64,000 nt of DNA from Sphingomonas montanisoli (GCF_008274695.1 NZ_VTOU01000003.1:434001-498000), one strand, 5' to 3'; shown: positions 23,901-32,922, counted from the first letter of the stretch. Translations and numbers: made by a program. The notes: generated by a model from the letters alone, not told the origin.

Positions 23901-24605
23901 GACTGGGTGGTGCCCACGCAGATACGCGAACTTCCCCGTCTCCATCACCACAACATGCATCACGGCCAGAATGGGCGATTTTCTGCGGAGCGCCTCAACT
24001 CGCCAGTGTAGTGGAGAGTTCGTTTCAGACTCTACGGTCTAGCTCTTAATCGGCCACAATATCCCGACCACATCACAACGATCTTGCAGTCAGAATTTTT
24101 CGCCGCGGAGACTGCCGACGTTAGGGCGACCCAATTTGGTGAGATTAGAGACCGAATCGTCTGCACCGTCGTCCCCGACGACTGCAAAGCCACGGAAAAA
24201 GGGCAAGAATTTCTCCCTTTCGGGAGAAATCTCATTCCATTCCAACTACTTACGACTGGGTGGTGCCCACGCAGCTACGCGAACTTCCCCGTCTCCATCA
24301 CCACAACATGCATCAAGGCCAGAATGGGCGATTTCTGCGGAGCGCCTCAGCTCGCCGGTGTAGTGGAGAGTTCGGTTCAGACTCTACGGTCTAGCTCTCA
24401 CTCGGCCACAATATCCCGACCACATCACAACGATCTTGCAGTCAGAATTTTTCGCCGCAGAGACTGCCGACGTTAGGGCGACCCAATTTGGTGAGATTAG
24501 AGACTGAATCGTCTGCACCGTCGTTCCCGACGACTGCAAAGCCACGGAAAAAGGGCAAAAATTTCTCCCTTTCGGGATAAATCTCATTCCATTTCAACTA
24601 CTTAC
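23901..24605. repeat. Two tandem 353/352-bp units, degenerate tRNA-Leu 3' copies (attachment-site array)
   Basis: GACTGGGTGGTGC recurs at 23901, 24254 and 24606. Units 23901-24253 and 24254-24605 are nearly identical, with a one-base indel (GATTTTCTG against GATTTCTG). The third occurrence runs into tRNA-Leu. Each unit starts with TGGTGC, 13 bases, CGAACTTCC, 12 bases, CCACAAC, exactly the spacing in the tRNA-Leu 3' half on this strand. Each unit therefore begins with a decayed copy of the tRNA end. The region 23726-23900 holds no gene. Confidence 0.8.
24209..24230. terminator. Hairpin inside tandem unit 1
   Basis: ATTTCTCCC (24209-24217) and GGGAGAAAT (24222-24230) form a perfect 9-bp stem with loop TTTC. 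The equivalent hairpin in the second unit (near 24562-24583) has one mismatch (GGGATAAAT), so the first copy is better conserved. It could stop transcription between island and tRNA; direction is not certain. Confidence 0.4.
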
Positions 24606-24612
24606 GACTGGG

Positions 24613-24699
24613 TGGTGCGGCCAAGAAGACTCGAACTTCCACGGGCTTTCGCCCACAACGACCTCAACGTTGCGCGTCTACCAATTCCGCCATGGCCGC
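24613..24699 (-). tRNA. tRNA-Leu(GAG)
   Basis: The minus strand reads GCGGCCATGGCGGAATTGG at the 5' end, an anticodon stem CAACG/CGTTG with loop TTGAGGT (anticodon GAG), a long variable arm (GGGCGAAAGCCC), a T arm with GTTCGAGTC, and TGGCCGC-A-CCA with CCA encoded. Acceptor pairing GCGGCCA/TGGCCGC is perfect. Length 87. The 3' end faces the island and serves as its attachment target. Confidence 0.95.
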
Positions 24700-24785
24700 A
24701 CACCCAGTAGGATCCCGGCGGGCCGGGATGCTGGTAGGCGGGTGCCCCTAGCAAAGCGATCGGGGGGACGCAACAACCTTTCGGA

Positions 24786-25886
24786 TCAATAGAGAAACAT
24801 CGGCATGCCGCGGATGTGAATGAGCTTCGGGCGATAGGTCTCGGGATCGTACAGCGCGTCGACATCGACGGTCTTCGTGCTCTTGAGCAGCGTGTCGATC
24901 GGCACGTCGCAATAATTGCCGTCGCGCAGCGCGAGCATGCGTCCGGTCTCTCCACTGCCGATCATCTGGATCGCCATGGCGCCGAAGGCGAAGCCGACCA
25001 TCCGGTCGAGCGCATCGGGCTCGCCGGCACGCATGAGGTATGCGAGTTGCTGGACGATCGTGCCCTGCCCGGTCTTGTCCTCGATCGCACGCGCCAGCCG
25101 CCCGCCGACCGCCTCGGCCTGCCGCTGGGTGGCGGAAAGGGCGCGGTCGTCGGTTGCGCTCTGCGACCCCGCGATCGTCGCGCCTTCCGAGATCACGCAC
25201 ATCGCGTAGCGGCCAGGGCGGCTCAGCCGATCCTCGACGAGCAGCGGGATCAGCCGGTCGAGATCGATCGGGACTTCGGAAATGACCGTGCGATCGACCT
25301 GCGCGAGGAAGCCCGACAGCAAGGCGGTCTCGCCCGAGCGACGCCCGAACAGTTCGACCACCGCGATCCGCTCATGGCTTTCGGCTGTCGTGCGCAGCGC
25401 GTTGATTGCGGTGACGGAGCGGGTGATCGCGGTGGAAAAGCCGATGCAATAGTCGGTCCCGAACACGTCGTTGTCCATCGTCTTGGGGATCGAGATGACC
25501 GGGAAACCCTGTTCGGACAGATGCGCCGAGAAGCGCAGCGTGCCATCTCCCCCTAACGTGATGATCGCGTCGACGCCGAGCTTGTCGAGGACATCGAGGA
25601 CATGTTTCGTCCTGTCGCCTTCCTTCACGGTGCGTGGATCGGTGCGTGAGGTGTGGAGCATCGTGCCGCCGACCCGATCGATGCCGCGCACCGCCTCACG
25701 ATCGAGTGCGACGGTGTGGGTGGCGACGCTCTGTGGGTCGGCCGGATCGATTTCGAGGAAACCCTGCCAGCCGCGTCGGAAACCAACGACCTCCCACTGG
25801 CGATCGAGCGCGGAGAGCACCACCGACCGGATACAGGGATTGAGCCCCGGCACGTCGCCGCCGCCCGTCAGGATACCGATCCGCAT
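24786..25886 (-). CDS. pfkA: 6-phosphofructokinase, ATP/PPi type uncertain
   Basis: The product has 366 residues. Phosphofructokinase of the group II/III kind: ILTGGGDVPGLN, ITLGGDGTLRF (112-118), ISIPKTMDNDVFGTDYCIGF (132-151), then ELFGRRSGETA and QLAYLMRAGEPDALDR. The residue pair that tells donors apart is mixed: Gly115 in GGDGT is the ATP-type residue, whereas Lys135 in PKTMDND is typical of pyrophosphate enzymes. Actinobacterial mixed-type enzymes have the same pair. It phosphorylates fructose 6-phosphate in the cytoplasm; with PPi the reaction is reversible. It stands alone after tRNA-Leu. Confidence 0.88.
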   Translation of the reverse strand: MRIGILTGGGDVPGLNPCIRSVVLSALDRQWEVVGFRRGWQGFLEIDPADPQSVATHTVALDREAVRGIDRVGGTMLHTSRTDPRTVKEGDRTKHVLDVLDKLGVDAIITLGGDGTLRFSAHLSEQGFPVISIPKTMDNDVFGTDYCIGFSTAITRSVTAINALRTTAESHERIAVVELFGRRSGETALLSGFLAQVDRTVISEVPIDLDRLIPLLVEDRLSRPGRYAMCVISEGATIAGSQSATDDRALSATQRQAEAVGGRLARAIEDKTGQGTIVQQLAYLMRAGEPDALDRMVGFAFGAMAIQMIGSGETGRMLALRDGNYCDVPIDTLLKSTKTVDVDALYDPETYRPKLIHIRGMPMFLY

Positions 25887-25937
25887 ATATGCTCCTTCGC
25901 CTCGTCCGTGATCCTAACCGGCGAGAAGCGATCCGGT

Positions 25938-26669
25938 TCAGTCGCCGGTGGGCCCCACGAAGCTGAGATGAAGGTTCTTCGCGCCGCGCGGGATATCGAC
26001 CGCGGCGCTGTCGAAGTCGGCCGATCCGCCTGCGGGGATGGTCGCGACGGGGCGCGTGATCGTCCAGCTATAGACCGTCTTGCCCTGGGTATCGCGCAGC
26101 TCGGCGCGGATGTCGCGCACCGTCTGGGTCGTCTGGGTCGGGTTGACGATGCGGCCCGCGACGACGAGCAGTTCGTTGCCGCTCGCGGTCTCGCGTCGAT
26201 CGGGGTTGCGCGTCATCTTGATGAACAATGGTTCGGGCGCAGGCGTGATGCCCACCGTCTTCGCCAGCATATCCGGCCCGATCGCGAAGACCGCGCCGAT
26301 CGCGGCGAGCAGCAGCAGCGCGATGATCGCCGCCATGATCGTGAACAGCTTGGTCGTGTTGCGGCGCGGGCGGCGGTGCGCGATCGACGTGGTGACCGGA
26401 TCGGGCGTTGTTGCCGCGTCGCCACCATAATTGGCGACAACCTCAGGCTCGGGCATGCTCGGCGCGGGCGGAGGCGCGACCACCGGGTTGGGCAGCGCGG
26501 CGGGCACGGGGGCCGTGGGGGGCGCTGCCGTTTGGGCCAGATCGAGCTCGGGCGGCTCCTGAAACCAGCTGTTGCGGCAATTGGCGCAGCGAACCTGTCG
26601 GCCGGTCGGGCCGACGGCGGTGTCGGGAACGAGGTAGCGCGTATTGCACGCCGGGCAGGAAATGATCAT
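25938..26669 (-). CDS. MJ0042 zinc-ribbon membrane protein
   Basis: The product has 243 residues. ATG at 26669 is preferred to GTG two codons before. An N-terminal zinc ribbon (ISCPACNTRYLVPDTAV, VRCANCRNSW: two CxxC pairs) is followed by a Pro/Ala-rich linker, one membrane helix (LFTIMAAIIALLLLAAIGAV, ~110-130) and a C-terminal extracytoplasmic beta domain like DUF3426 (GNELLVVAGRIVNPTQTTQT, VYSWTITRPVATIPAGGSAD). Divergent from ftsE with a 120-bp gap, as is common in sphingomonads. Function unknown; an envelope sensor role is a guess. Confidence 0.85.
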   Translation of the reverse strand: MIISCPACNTRYLVPDTAVGPTGRQVRCANCRNSWFQEPPELDLAQTAAPPTAPVPAALPNPVVAPPPAPSMPEPEVVANYGGDAATTPDPVTTSIAHRRPRRNTTKLFTIMAAIIALLLLAAIGAVFAIGPDMLAKTVGITPAPEPLFIKMTRNPDRRETASGNELLVVAGRIVNPTQTTQTVRDIRAELRDTQGKTVYSWTITRPVATIPAGGSADFDSAAVDIPRGAKNLHLSFVGPTGD

Positions 26670-26789
26670 CTGCACATCACCCTAGACCCGCCACTGACTC
26701 ACCCGCAAGCCCAGACTCTCTGCAAGCATTGTCGCGCCGCAACCGCTATGTCATGGGCTGGCAGGCACAGGAACGAGGCTCCCTCCCTT

Positions 26790-27506
26790 ATGGTTTCGGC
26801 GGATGCCGGCAACATCGTCCAGTTCGACAATGTCGGCCTTCGCTATGGCAGCGGGGTCGAGACGCTGTCGGACCTGAACTTCAGCCTTGCGGCGGGCGCC
26901 TTCTATTTCCTGACCGGGCCTTCGGGCGCGGGCAAGAGCAGCCTGCTGCGCCTGATTTATCTCGCGCAGCGGCCCAGCCGGGGCGTGATCCGCATGTTCG
27001 GTGAGGATGTCGTGACCCTGCCCCGCCAGCGCATGCCCGGCTTCCGCCGGCGGATCGGCGTGGTCTTCCAGGATTTCCGCCTCGTCCCGCATTTGTCGGC
27101 CTATGAGAATATCGCGTTGCCGCTGCGCGTGAACGGCGTCGCCGAGGCCGACATCGATCAGCCGGTGCGCGAGATGCTCGAGTGGGTGGGCCTGTCCGGC
27201 CGCGCCAATGCCAAGCCGCCGACGCTGTCAGGCGGCGAACAGCAGCGCGTCGCGATCGCCCGTGCCGTGATCGGCCGCCCCGAGATCCTCGTCGCCGACG
27301 AACCCACCGGCAACGTCGATCCCGAAATGGCCGAGCGGCTGCTCTACCTGTTCGAAGCGCTCAACAAGCTGGGCACGACGATCCTCGTCGCGACCCACGA
27401 CCTGCACCTCGTCCCCCGCGTGCCGAGTGCGCAGCTGATGCGGCTCGACAAGGGACATATCGCCGATCCCACCGGCATGTTGCGTTATCCGCCGAGGCGC
27501 GGCTGA
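26790..27506 (+). CDS. ftsE: Cell division ATP-binding protein FtsE
   Basis: The product has 238 residues. ATG at 26790 gives the normal FtsE length; the frame is open far upstream but antisense to the MJ0042 gene. ABC ATPase motifs: Walker [11 protein letters not shown]-loop [20 protein letters not shown] (Asp after Gln is FtsE-like), signature [10 protein letters not shown], Walker [13 protein letters not shown], switch ATHD. With FtsX it controls amidase activation at the septum. The stop shares bases with the ftsX start (TGATG). Confidence 0.95.
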   Translation: MVSADAGNIVQFDNVGLRYGSGVETLSDLNFSLAAGAFYFLTGPSGAGKSSLLRLIYLAQRPSRGVIRMFGEDVVTLPRQRMPGFRRRIGVVFQDFRLVPHLSAYENIALPLRVNGVAEADIDQPVREMLEWVGLSGRANAKPPTLSGGEQQRVAIARAVIGRPEILVADEPTGNVDPEMAERLLYLFEALNKLGTTILVATHDLHLVPRVPSAQLMRLDKGHIADPTGMLRYPPRRG

Positions 27507-28408
27507 TGGCGGGCGGACACGATCAGTGGGTCAGCGGCCGCGCCGCACGGCGGCTGCTGCCCGAAGGCTGGCCGTCGGGGCCGATGCCGTGGGTGATCGC
27601 GATCATGATGTTCCTGATGGTGCTGGCCGCCGCCGCCGGCCTCGCGCTCGGCCTCGCGGCCAATTCGCTCGACCGGAGCCTGACCGCGCAGGTGACGATC
27701 CAGATCGTCGACGCCAACCAGGCCCGCCGCGACGCTGCCGCCGCGCGCATCATTGCCGGCGCAAAGGCGGTGCCCGGCGTCGCCCGCGTCGACCGGGTGA
27801 GCGATGCGGCGATGACCGAGCTGCTGCGCCCCTGGCTGGGCGGCGGGCTGGCCGACACCGATCTGCCCGTCCCCGCGATGATCGACATCGCCTTTGCGCC
27901 CGCGCCGGGGAACGCGCCCGCCGCCGTCCGCGCGCTGGCCATGCGGATCAGCCCTGCGGCGCGGATCGATGACCATGCGCAATGGCTGCGGCCGCTGGCG
28001 GGCCTCATGGGCTCGCTGCGCTGGCTGGCGGGCGTGCTCGTTCTGATGATGGCGGCGGCGGCCGCGTTCACCGTCGTCCTCGCGGCGCGCGCCGCGCTCA
28101 ATACGCACCGCTCGACGATCGAGGTGCTGCACCTGCTGGGATCGACAGACGGGCAGATCGCATCGCTGTTCCAGCGCCGCATCGCGCTCGATGCGCTGAC
28201 CGGTGGAATGGTGGGCCTGCTGCTTGCCAGCCTCGTCATCGTCACGGTCGGTGAGCGGATCGTGGCGGTCGGATCGGACCTTCTCGGCACGATCGGGCTG
28301 CCGGTCGCGGCCTGGGGTCTCTTGGCTTTGCTGCCCATCGCAGGCACCGTGCTGGCCATGTTCGCGGCCCGCATGACCATTCTCGCATCTTTGAGGCGAC
28401 GGCTGTGA
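27506..28408 (+). CDS. ftsX: Cell division protein FtsX
   Basis: The product has 300 residues. FtsX layout: a cytoplasmic N-terminus, first membrane helix (VIAIMMFLMVLAAAAGLALG), an extracytoplasmic domain (LTAQVTIQIVDANQARRDAA to ARIDDHAQWLRPL), then three more helices (WLAGVLVLMMAAAAAFTVVL, GGMVGLLLASLVIVTVG, LPVAAWGLLALLPIAGTVLA). The conserved cytoplasmic motif STIEVLHLLGSTDGQIASLF is present. Partner of FtsE; translation is coupled by the 1-nt overlap. It overlaps the next gene by 4 nt. Confidence 0.93.
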   Translation: MAGGHDQWVSGRAARRLLPEGWPSGPMPWVIAIMMFLMVLAAAAGLALGLAANSLDRSLTAQVTIQIVDANQARRDAAAARIIAGAKAVPGVARVDRVSDAAMTELLRPWLGGGLADTDLPVPAMIDIAFAPAPGNAPAAVRALAMRISPAARIDDHAQWLRPLAGLMGSLRWLAGVLVLMMAAAAAFTVVLAARAALNTHRSTIEVLHLLGSTDGQIASLFQRRIALDALTGGMVGLLLASLVIVTVGERIVAVGSDLLGTIGLPVAAWGLLALLPIAGTVLAMFAARMTILASLRRRL

Positions 28409-28935
28409 TCGTAAGGATCATCGGCCTGGGCGCGGTGCTGTGGATGGCGGGCTTCCTGATCTTCGCCCTGTTCCTGCCGCAGCCGGCGCCCGACGAGGTG
28501 GTAACCGACGGCATCGTCGTGATGACGGGTGCGTCGGGCCGGATCGAGCGCGGGATCAAGCTGCTCGAGGCCAGGCGCGCCAGGCGTCTGCTCGTCTCGG
28601 GGGTCGATCGCCGGGTGAAGCCGCACGAATTCGCCAAGCAGTTCAAGGCGCCGGTGCGGCTCATGGATTGCTGCATCGATCTGGGCCAGGAATCGGTCGA
28701 CACCCGTTCGAACGCGACCGAGGCATCGGATTGGGTGAAGGCGAACCGCTACAGATCGATCCGGCTCATCACTTCCGACTGGCACATGACGCGCGGGCGT
28801 TTCGACCTGAGCGATGCCATCGACGGGGTCACGATCGTGCCCGATGCGGTGCCGAGCGAGCCGGGGCTCGTCCTGCTTGTTCGCGAATATGACAAATATC
28901 TGCTGCGGCGGGTGGCGGCGTTGGTAGGAATATGA
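28405..28935 (+). CDS. YdcF/DUF218 family membrane-anchored protein
   Basis: The product has 176 residues from GTG (GTGA overlap with ftsX). An N-terminal signal anchor (IIGLGAVLWMAGFLIFALFL) precedes a DUF218 domain: TDGIVVMTGASGRIERGIKL, RRLLVSGVD, ESVDTRSNATEASDW, LITSDWHMTRGRFDL. The RSNATE and HMxR motifs are those of YdcF/SanA-like proteins linked to envelope integrity. It sits between ftsX and an acyltransferase gene, all with 4-nt overlaps, which points to an envelope operon. Substrate unknown. Confidence 0.88.
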   Translation: MIVRIIGLGAVLWMAGFLIFALFLPQPAPDEVVTDGIVVMTGASGRIERGIKLLEARRARRLLVSGVDRRVKPHEFAKQFKAPVRLMDCCIDLGQESVDTRSNATEASDWVKANRYRSIRLITSDWHMTRGRFDLSDAIDGVTIVPDAVPSEPGLVLLVREYDKYLLRRVAALVGI

Positions 28936-29624
28936 TCACGTTCATCCGATCGGCGGCCTTCGCCTTCGCCTTTTACGTCGGCACGGCGCTGATGGTCTTG
29001 TGGGCGGTTCTGATCATGCCGGTCGTGTCGCGCGATCGGATCGTCGCCGGTATGATCTGGTCCCGTTTCCATCGCTGGTGCGCGCGCGTGTTGGTGGGAA
29101 TCGAGACCCGCGTCGAAGGGACGCTTCCGCCCGGCCAGTACCTGATCGCCTCCAAACATCAGTCGATGTACGAGACGATCGAGTTGATCCTGATCGGCCA
29201 TGCGCCGATCGCCGTGCTGAAGCGCGAGCTCACCACCATACCTTTATTCGGCAGCGTCACCCGCCAATATGGATCGATCGCCGTCGATCGCGCCGGTTCG
29301 GCCACCGCGTTGCGGGCGATGCTGAAGGCGGCGACGGTGGCCAAGGCGTCGGGCCGTTCGATCATGATCTTTCCCGAAGGAACACGGGTCGCGCCGGGCG
29401 ACCAGCCGCCGCTGCAGGCGGGCTTTGCCGGGCTCTACAAGGCGTTCGGCCTGCCGGTGATTCCGGTGGCACTCGACAGCGGGCGCGTGGCCCCGCGCAA
29501 TCGCTTCCTGAAACGCCCCGGCGTGGTGACGATGCGGCTGGGCGAGATCATCCCCCCCGGCCTGAAACGCGACGAGATCGAAGCGCGGGTACACGCCGCG
29601 ATCAATGCGCTCGAAACGGCTTAG
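28932..29624 (+). CDS. plsC: 1-acyl-sn-glycerol-3-phosphate acyltransferase
   Basis: The product has 230 residues. An N-terminal membrane helix (AFAFAFYVGTALMVLWAVLI), then PlsC motifs: SKHQSMYETIEL (motif I, here H-x4-E in place of H-x4-D), YGSIAVDRAG, MIFPEGTRVAPGDQPP (motif III) and VIPVALDSG. It would acylate lysophosphatidic acid at the inner membrane. It ends the ftsE-ftsX-ydcF operon and overlaps tyrC tail to tail by 4 nt. The Glu variant of motif I recurs, as far as I recall, in alphaproteobacterial homologues. Confidence 0.9.
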   Translation: MITFIRSAAFAFAFYVGTALMVLWAVLIMPVVSRDRIVAGMIWSRFHRWCARVLVGIETRVEGTLPPGQYLIASKHQSMYETIELILIGHAPIAVLKRELTTIPLFGSVTRQYGSIAVDRAGSATALRAMLKAATVAKASGRSIMIFPEGTRVAPGDQPPLQAGFAGLYKAFGLPVIPVALDSGRVAPRNRFLKRPGVVTMRLGEIIPPGLKRDEIEARVHAAINALETA

Positions 29625-30526
29625 TGCGAGCGGCCGAAGTCGGGCGCGGCGTCGTCCTGACCCTGTTCGATGATCGAGCGGCGGATCGCGCGGGTGCGGG
29701 TGAACAGATCGAACAGTTGATCGCCGTCGCCCCAGCGGATGGCGCGCTGTAGCGCGGTCAGATCCTCCGAGAAGCGCTGAAGCATCTCAAGCACCGCATC
29801 CTTGTTCGTCAGGAAGACGTCGCGCCACATCGTCGGATCCGACGCGGCGATGCGCGTGAAATCGCGGAAGCCGCCGGCCGAGAATTTGATCACCTCACTG
29901 CGCGTCACCTCTTCCATGTCGGAAGCAGTGCCGACGATCGTGTAGGCGATGAGGTGCGGCAGGTGGCTGGTGACGGCGAGGACGAGATCGTGATGCTTGG
30001 CATCCATCGTCTCGACATTGGCGCCGAGCCGCTGCCAGAAGGCTATCACGCGCTCGACCGCGGTCGGATCGGCGCCTTCGGGCGGAGTGACGATACACCA
30101 GCGACCGTTGAACAGGGTCGCGAAGCCTGCTTCCGGGCCACTATTCTCGGTGCCTGCAACGGGGTGCGCAGGAATGATCGTGGCGCCGGGGAGCGCGGCG
30201 GTGAGCGCGTTGAGGATCGTCTCTTTCGACGAACCGACGTCGCTGACGATCGCATCGGCGGGCAGATCGGCCGCAATCTCCGCCCCGACCGCACCCATCG
30301 CGCCAACGGGCACGCACAGGATCACCAGATCGGCATCGATCACCGCCGCGCCCGCCGTGTCGGCGACGTCGTCGAGAAACTCGAGCGCGTCGGCGCGCGC
30401 GCGCACATCGGCATCGCCGTCATAGCCGGTGATGCGCACCGTCGGCATCGTCGCACGGACGGCGCGCGCCACGGAGGAGCCGATCAGCCCGAGGCCGATG
30501 ATCGAGACGCGCGCGAAGGGCAACAT
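29621..30526 (-). CDS. tyrC: Prephenate/arogenate dehydrogenase
   Basis: The product has 301 residues. An N-terminal Rossmann fold (VSIIGLGLIGSSVARAVRA), then DLVILCVPVGAMG, VSDVGSSKETI, IIPAHPVAGTENSGPEAGFA and the helical dimer domain (VTSHLPHLIAYTIVGTA, FSAGGFRDFTRIAASDPTMW). It oxidises and decarboxylates prephenate or arogenate with NAD(P)+ toward tyrosine. The start lies in the hisC stop (TGATG on the minus strand), so hisC-tyrC form an operon, a pairing that suits an aminotransferase acting on both histidinol-phosphate and aromatic acids. Confidence 0.93.
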   Translation of the reverse strand: MLPFARVSIIGLGLIGSSVARAVRATMPTVRITGYDGDADVRARADALEFLDDVADTAGAAVIDADLVILCVPVGAMGAVGAEIAADLPADAIVSDVGSSKETILNALTAALPGATIIPAHPVAGTENSGPEAGFATLFNGRWCIVTPPEGADPTAVERVIAFWQRLGANVETMDAKHHDLVLAVTSHLPHLIAYTIVGTASDMEEVTRSEVIKFSAGGFRDFTRIAASDPTMWRDVFLTNKDAVLEMLQRFSEDLTALQRAIRWGDGDQLFDLFTRTRAIRRSIIEQGQDDAAPDFGRSH

Positions 30527-31626
30527 CAGCCGGCGTTCTCGACCAGCTTGCGCAGCGCCGCGATCATGCCCTTCACTTCATCCTCAGTGCCGATCGTGAT
30601 GCGCAGCGCATTGGGCAGCCCCTGCCCCGGCAGCCAGCGAACGATATAGCCCGCGTCCATCAGCCCCTTGAGTGCGACTTCGGCGGTCAGCTTTCCCTCG
30701 AACAGCACCAGCGAGAAGTTCGCCTTGCTCGGCACCGCGCGCAGCCCAGCATTGCCCAGGCCCGCAATCTGATCCTCGAACCAGCGCAGCCACTTGGCGT
30801 TATGCGCGCGGCTCGTGTCGACGAAGGCGGTGTCGGCGACAGCCGCGATCGCGGCGGACTGACCGCCGGTCGTGACGTTGAACGGCGCACGGATTTTGTG
30901 GAGCGCGTCGATGATCTCGGCCGATGCATAGCCCCAACCGATCCGCTCCGCCGCCAGCCCGTAGATCTTCGAGAAGGTGCGCGTGACGAGCACGTTCGAC
31001 GCGGTCATCGCCAGCGCCAGCGCGCCATCATCCTCCCCGGCCTCCAGATATTCGGCATAGGCCTGATCGATCACCAGCAGGCAATCGGCCGGCACTGCGG
31101 CGTGAAGCCTTGCGATCTCGGCCTTGCCCGCGAAGGTGCCGGTCGGGTTGTTCGGATTGGCGACGAAAATGACGCGCGTCTTCGGCGTGATGCGCGCGAT
31201 GAGCGCGTCGACGTCCGTCGCATAATCCTTGTCGTCGGCCTCCACCGGCTCGGCACCGACGCGGCGCGCCGCGATCGGATAGACCGAGAAGCCGTAGCGG
31301 ACGAACAGCACTTCGTCGCCCAACCCGGCGAAGGCGCCGGTCGCGAGATGCAGGATCTCGTCCGATCCGGTGCCGTAAATGATCCGCGCCGGATCGAGCC
31401 CGTGCTGTACCGCGATCGCCTCGCGCAGCGCCGAAGCCGAGGCATCGGGATAGCGGTCGAGCGTAGCGGCCGCGGAGGCATAAGCGGCGCGCGCCCGATC
31501 GCTGGTGCCGAGCGGATTTTCGTTCGACGAGAGCTTGGAGACCTTACGGCCGTCATCGGTGGTCGAACGGCCCGGCACATAAGGCGCGATCGCGTCGATC
31601 CAGGGTTTTGGAGCAAGCTTTGACAT
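30526..31626 (-). CDS. hisC: Histidinol-phosphate aminotransferase
   Basis: The product has 366 residues. A class I/II PLP aminotransferase: [69 protein letters not shown], and the PLP lysine in [20 protein letters not shown]. The C-terminal [15 protein letters not shown] fits HisC. It transfers the amino group from Glu in histidine synthesis and, next to tyrC, probably also serves phenylalanine/tyrosine synthesis. Divergent from metX with a 69-bp gap that must hold both promoters. Confidence 0.93.
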   Translation of the reverse strand: MSKLAPKPWIDAIAPYVPGRSTTDDGRKVSKLSSNENPLGTSDRARAAYASAAATLDRYPDASASALREAIAVQHGLDPARIIYGTGSDEILHLATGAFAGLGDEVLFVRYGFSVYPIAARRVGAEPVEADDKDYATDVDALIARITPKTRVIFVANPNNPTGTFAGKAEIARLHAAVPADCLLVIDQAYAEYLEAGEDDGALALAMTASNVLVTRTFSKIYGLAAERIGWGYASAEIIDALHKIRAPFNVTTGGQSAAIAAVADTAFVDTSRAHNAKWLRWFEDQIAGLGNAGLRAVPSKANFSLVLFEGKLTAEVALKGLMDAGYIVRWLPGQGLPNALRITIGTEDEVKGMIAALRKLVENAG

Positions 31627-31695
31627 GGGCTGGCGCTCTATGCCCCGACGCTCCGATTGACAAGGCGGGCGGCGGGAGCTTAGCCCCCGCTTCCC

Positions 31696-32811
31696 ATGTC
31701 CGACGACGCCCGCTTCGGCCTAGCCCGCACCGTCTCGCTGCCCGGCCCGTTGGCGCTGGACGGCGGGGCGCGCCTGTCGCCGGTCGAGATCGCCTACGAA
31801 ACCTACGGCACGCTGAATGCCGACGGCTCCAACGCGATCCTGATCTGCCACGCGCTGACCGGCGATCATCATGTCGCATCGACCCACCCGATCACCGGCA
31901 AGCCCGGCTGGTGGACGCGGATGGTGGGCGCTGGCAAGCCGATCGATCCGGCGCGCCATTTCATCATCTGTTCGAACGTGCTGGGCAGTTGCCTGGGTTC
32001 GTCCGGCCCCGCGTCGAAAGATCCGGGCGGCGCGCCTTATGCGATGCGCTTCCCGGTCATCACGATCCGCGACATGGTGCGCGCGCAGGCGATGCTGGTC
32101 GATCATCTCGGCATCGGCACGCTGCAGGCCGTGGTCGGCGGATCGATGGGCGGGATGCAGGTGCTCGAATGGGCGGCGACCTATCCCGATCGCGTCCGCA
32201 GCGCCGTCGTGATCGCATCGGCCGCACGCCATTCCGCGCAGAACATCGCCTTTCATGAGGTCGGACGGCAGGCGATCATGGCCGACCCGCAATGGCGCGG
32301 CGGCGATTATTATGCCGATGGCAAGGCGCCGACCGCCGGCCTCGCGGTCGCGCGGATGGCGGCGCACATCACCTATCTGTCCGAAGCGGGGCTGACCGAA
32401 AAATTCGGCCGTCGCCTCCAGAAACGTGACGCCAAGAGCTTCGGCTTCGACGCCGATTTCCAGATCGAATCCTATCTGCGTCACCAGGGGATCAGCTTCG
32501 TCGATCGCTTCGACGCGAACTCGTACCTCTACATCACCCGCGCGATGGACTATTTCGACCTGGCGGAAGAGCATGGCGGCCTGCTCGCCAATGCGTTCAA
32601 GGGCACGAATACGCGCTTCTGCATGGTGAGCTTCGACACCGACTGGCTCTACCCGACATCGGAATCGCGCGCTGTGGTCCACGCACTCAACGCGGCGGGT
32701 GCGGCGGTGAGCTTCGTCGAGCTGTCCTCGCCCTTCGGCCACGACGCCTTCCTGCTCGACGTGCCCGAACTCAACCGGGTGGTCGACGGCTTCCTGAGGG
32801 CCGGCGAATGA
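31696..32811 (+). CDS. metX: Homoserine O-acetyltransferase (MetX)
   Basis: The product has 371 residues. An alpha/beta hydrolase of the MetX type: [26 protein letters not shown], the nucleophile elbow [15 protein letters not shown], the Asp in [11 protein letters not shown] and the His in [12 protein letters not shown]. It acylates homoserine for direct sulfhydrylation to homocysteine. metW follows after a GNAT gene. The stop codon lies in a 17-bp sequence that is repeated 110 bp downstream (see the repeat entry), so the original gene overlapped the GNAT gene. Confidence 0.94.
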   Translation: MSDDARFGLARTVSLPGPLALDGGARLSPVEIAYETYGTLNADGSNAILICHALTGDHHVASTHPITGKPGWWTRMVGAGKPIDPARHFIICSNVLGSCLGSSGPASKDPGGAPYAMRFPVITIRDMVRAQAMLVDHLGIGTLQAVVGGSMGGMQVLEWAATYPDRVRSAVVIASAARHSAQNIAFHEVGRQAIMADPQWRGGDYYADGKAPTAGLAVARMAAHITYLSEAGLTEKFGRRLQKRDAKSFGFDADFQIESYLRHQGISFVDRFDANSYLYITRAMDYFDLAEEHGGLLANAFKGTNTRFCMVSFDTDWLYPTSESRAVVHALNAAGAAVSFVELSSPFGHDAFLLDVPELNRVVDGFLRAGE

Positions 32812-32922
32812 GTTCCCCTTCCCCGTTCGTGTCGAGCGCAGTCGAGACACGCTGGCTGGGCGCGCGGGGCAGTGTCTCGACTGCGCTCGACACGAACGGG
32901 ACGAAGAGGGCCGGCGAATGAG
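32796..32922. repeat. Sphingomonad inverted repeat with 17-bp flanking duplication
   Basis: Arms at 32822-32850 and 32872-32900 are perfect 29-bp inverted repeats beginning CCCGTTCGTGTCGAGCGC, loop 21 nt. The block is bracketed by GAGGGCCGGCGAATGAG at 32796-32812 and again at 32906-32922. The left copy holds the metX stop, the right copy the GNAT start. The arms belong to the same family as those near 37.9 and 38.3 kb but carry GCGCAG where those have GCGAAG. Confidence 0.9.

Noticed and set aside
24032-24587. Two nearly identical 67-codon minus-strand frames in the tandem units
   Set aside because: They exist in duplicate only because the DNA unit is repeated; ribosome binding sites are weak and the sequence has no protein-like pattern.
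23726-24612. CRISPR array in the repeated region
   Set aside because: The repeats are two long units of about 352 bp without spacers; no short regularly spaced repeats occur anywhere in the window.
25653-26789. 379-codon upstream extension of ftsE
   Set aside because: It runs antisense through the phosphofructokinase and MJ0042 genes; the ATG at 26790 gives the normal FtsE length.
31627-31695. Possible SAM riboswitch before metX
   Set aside because: The gap to the divergent hisC start is only 69 bp and shows no SAM-II-like pseudoknot.
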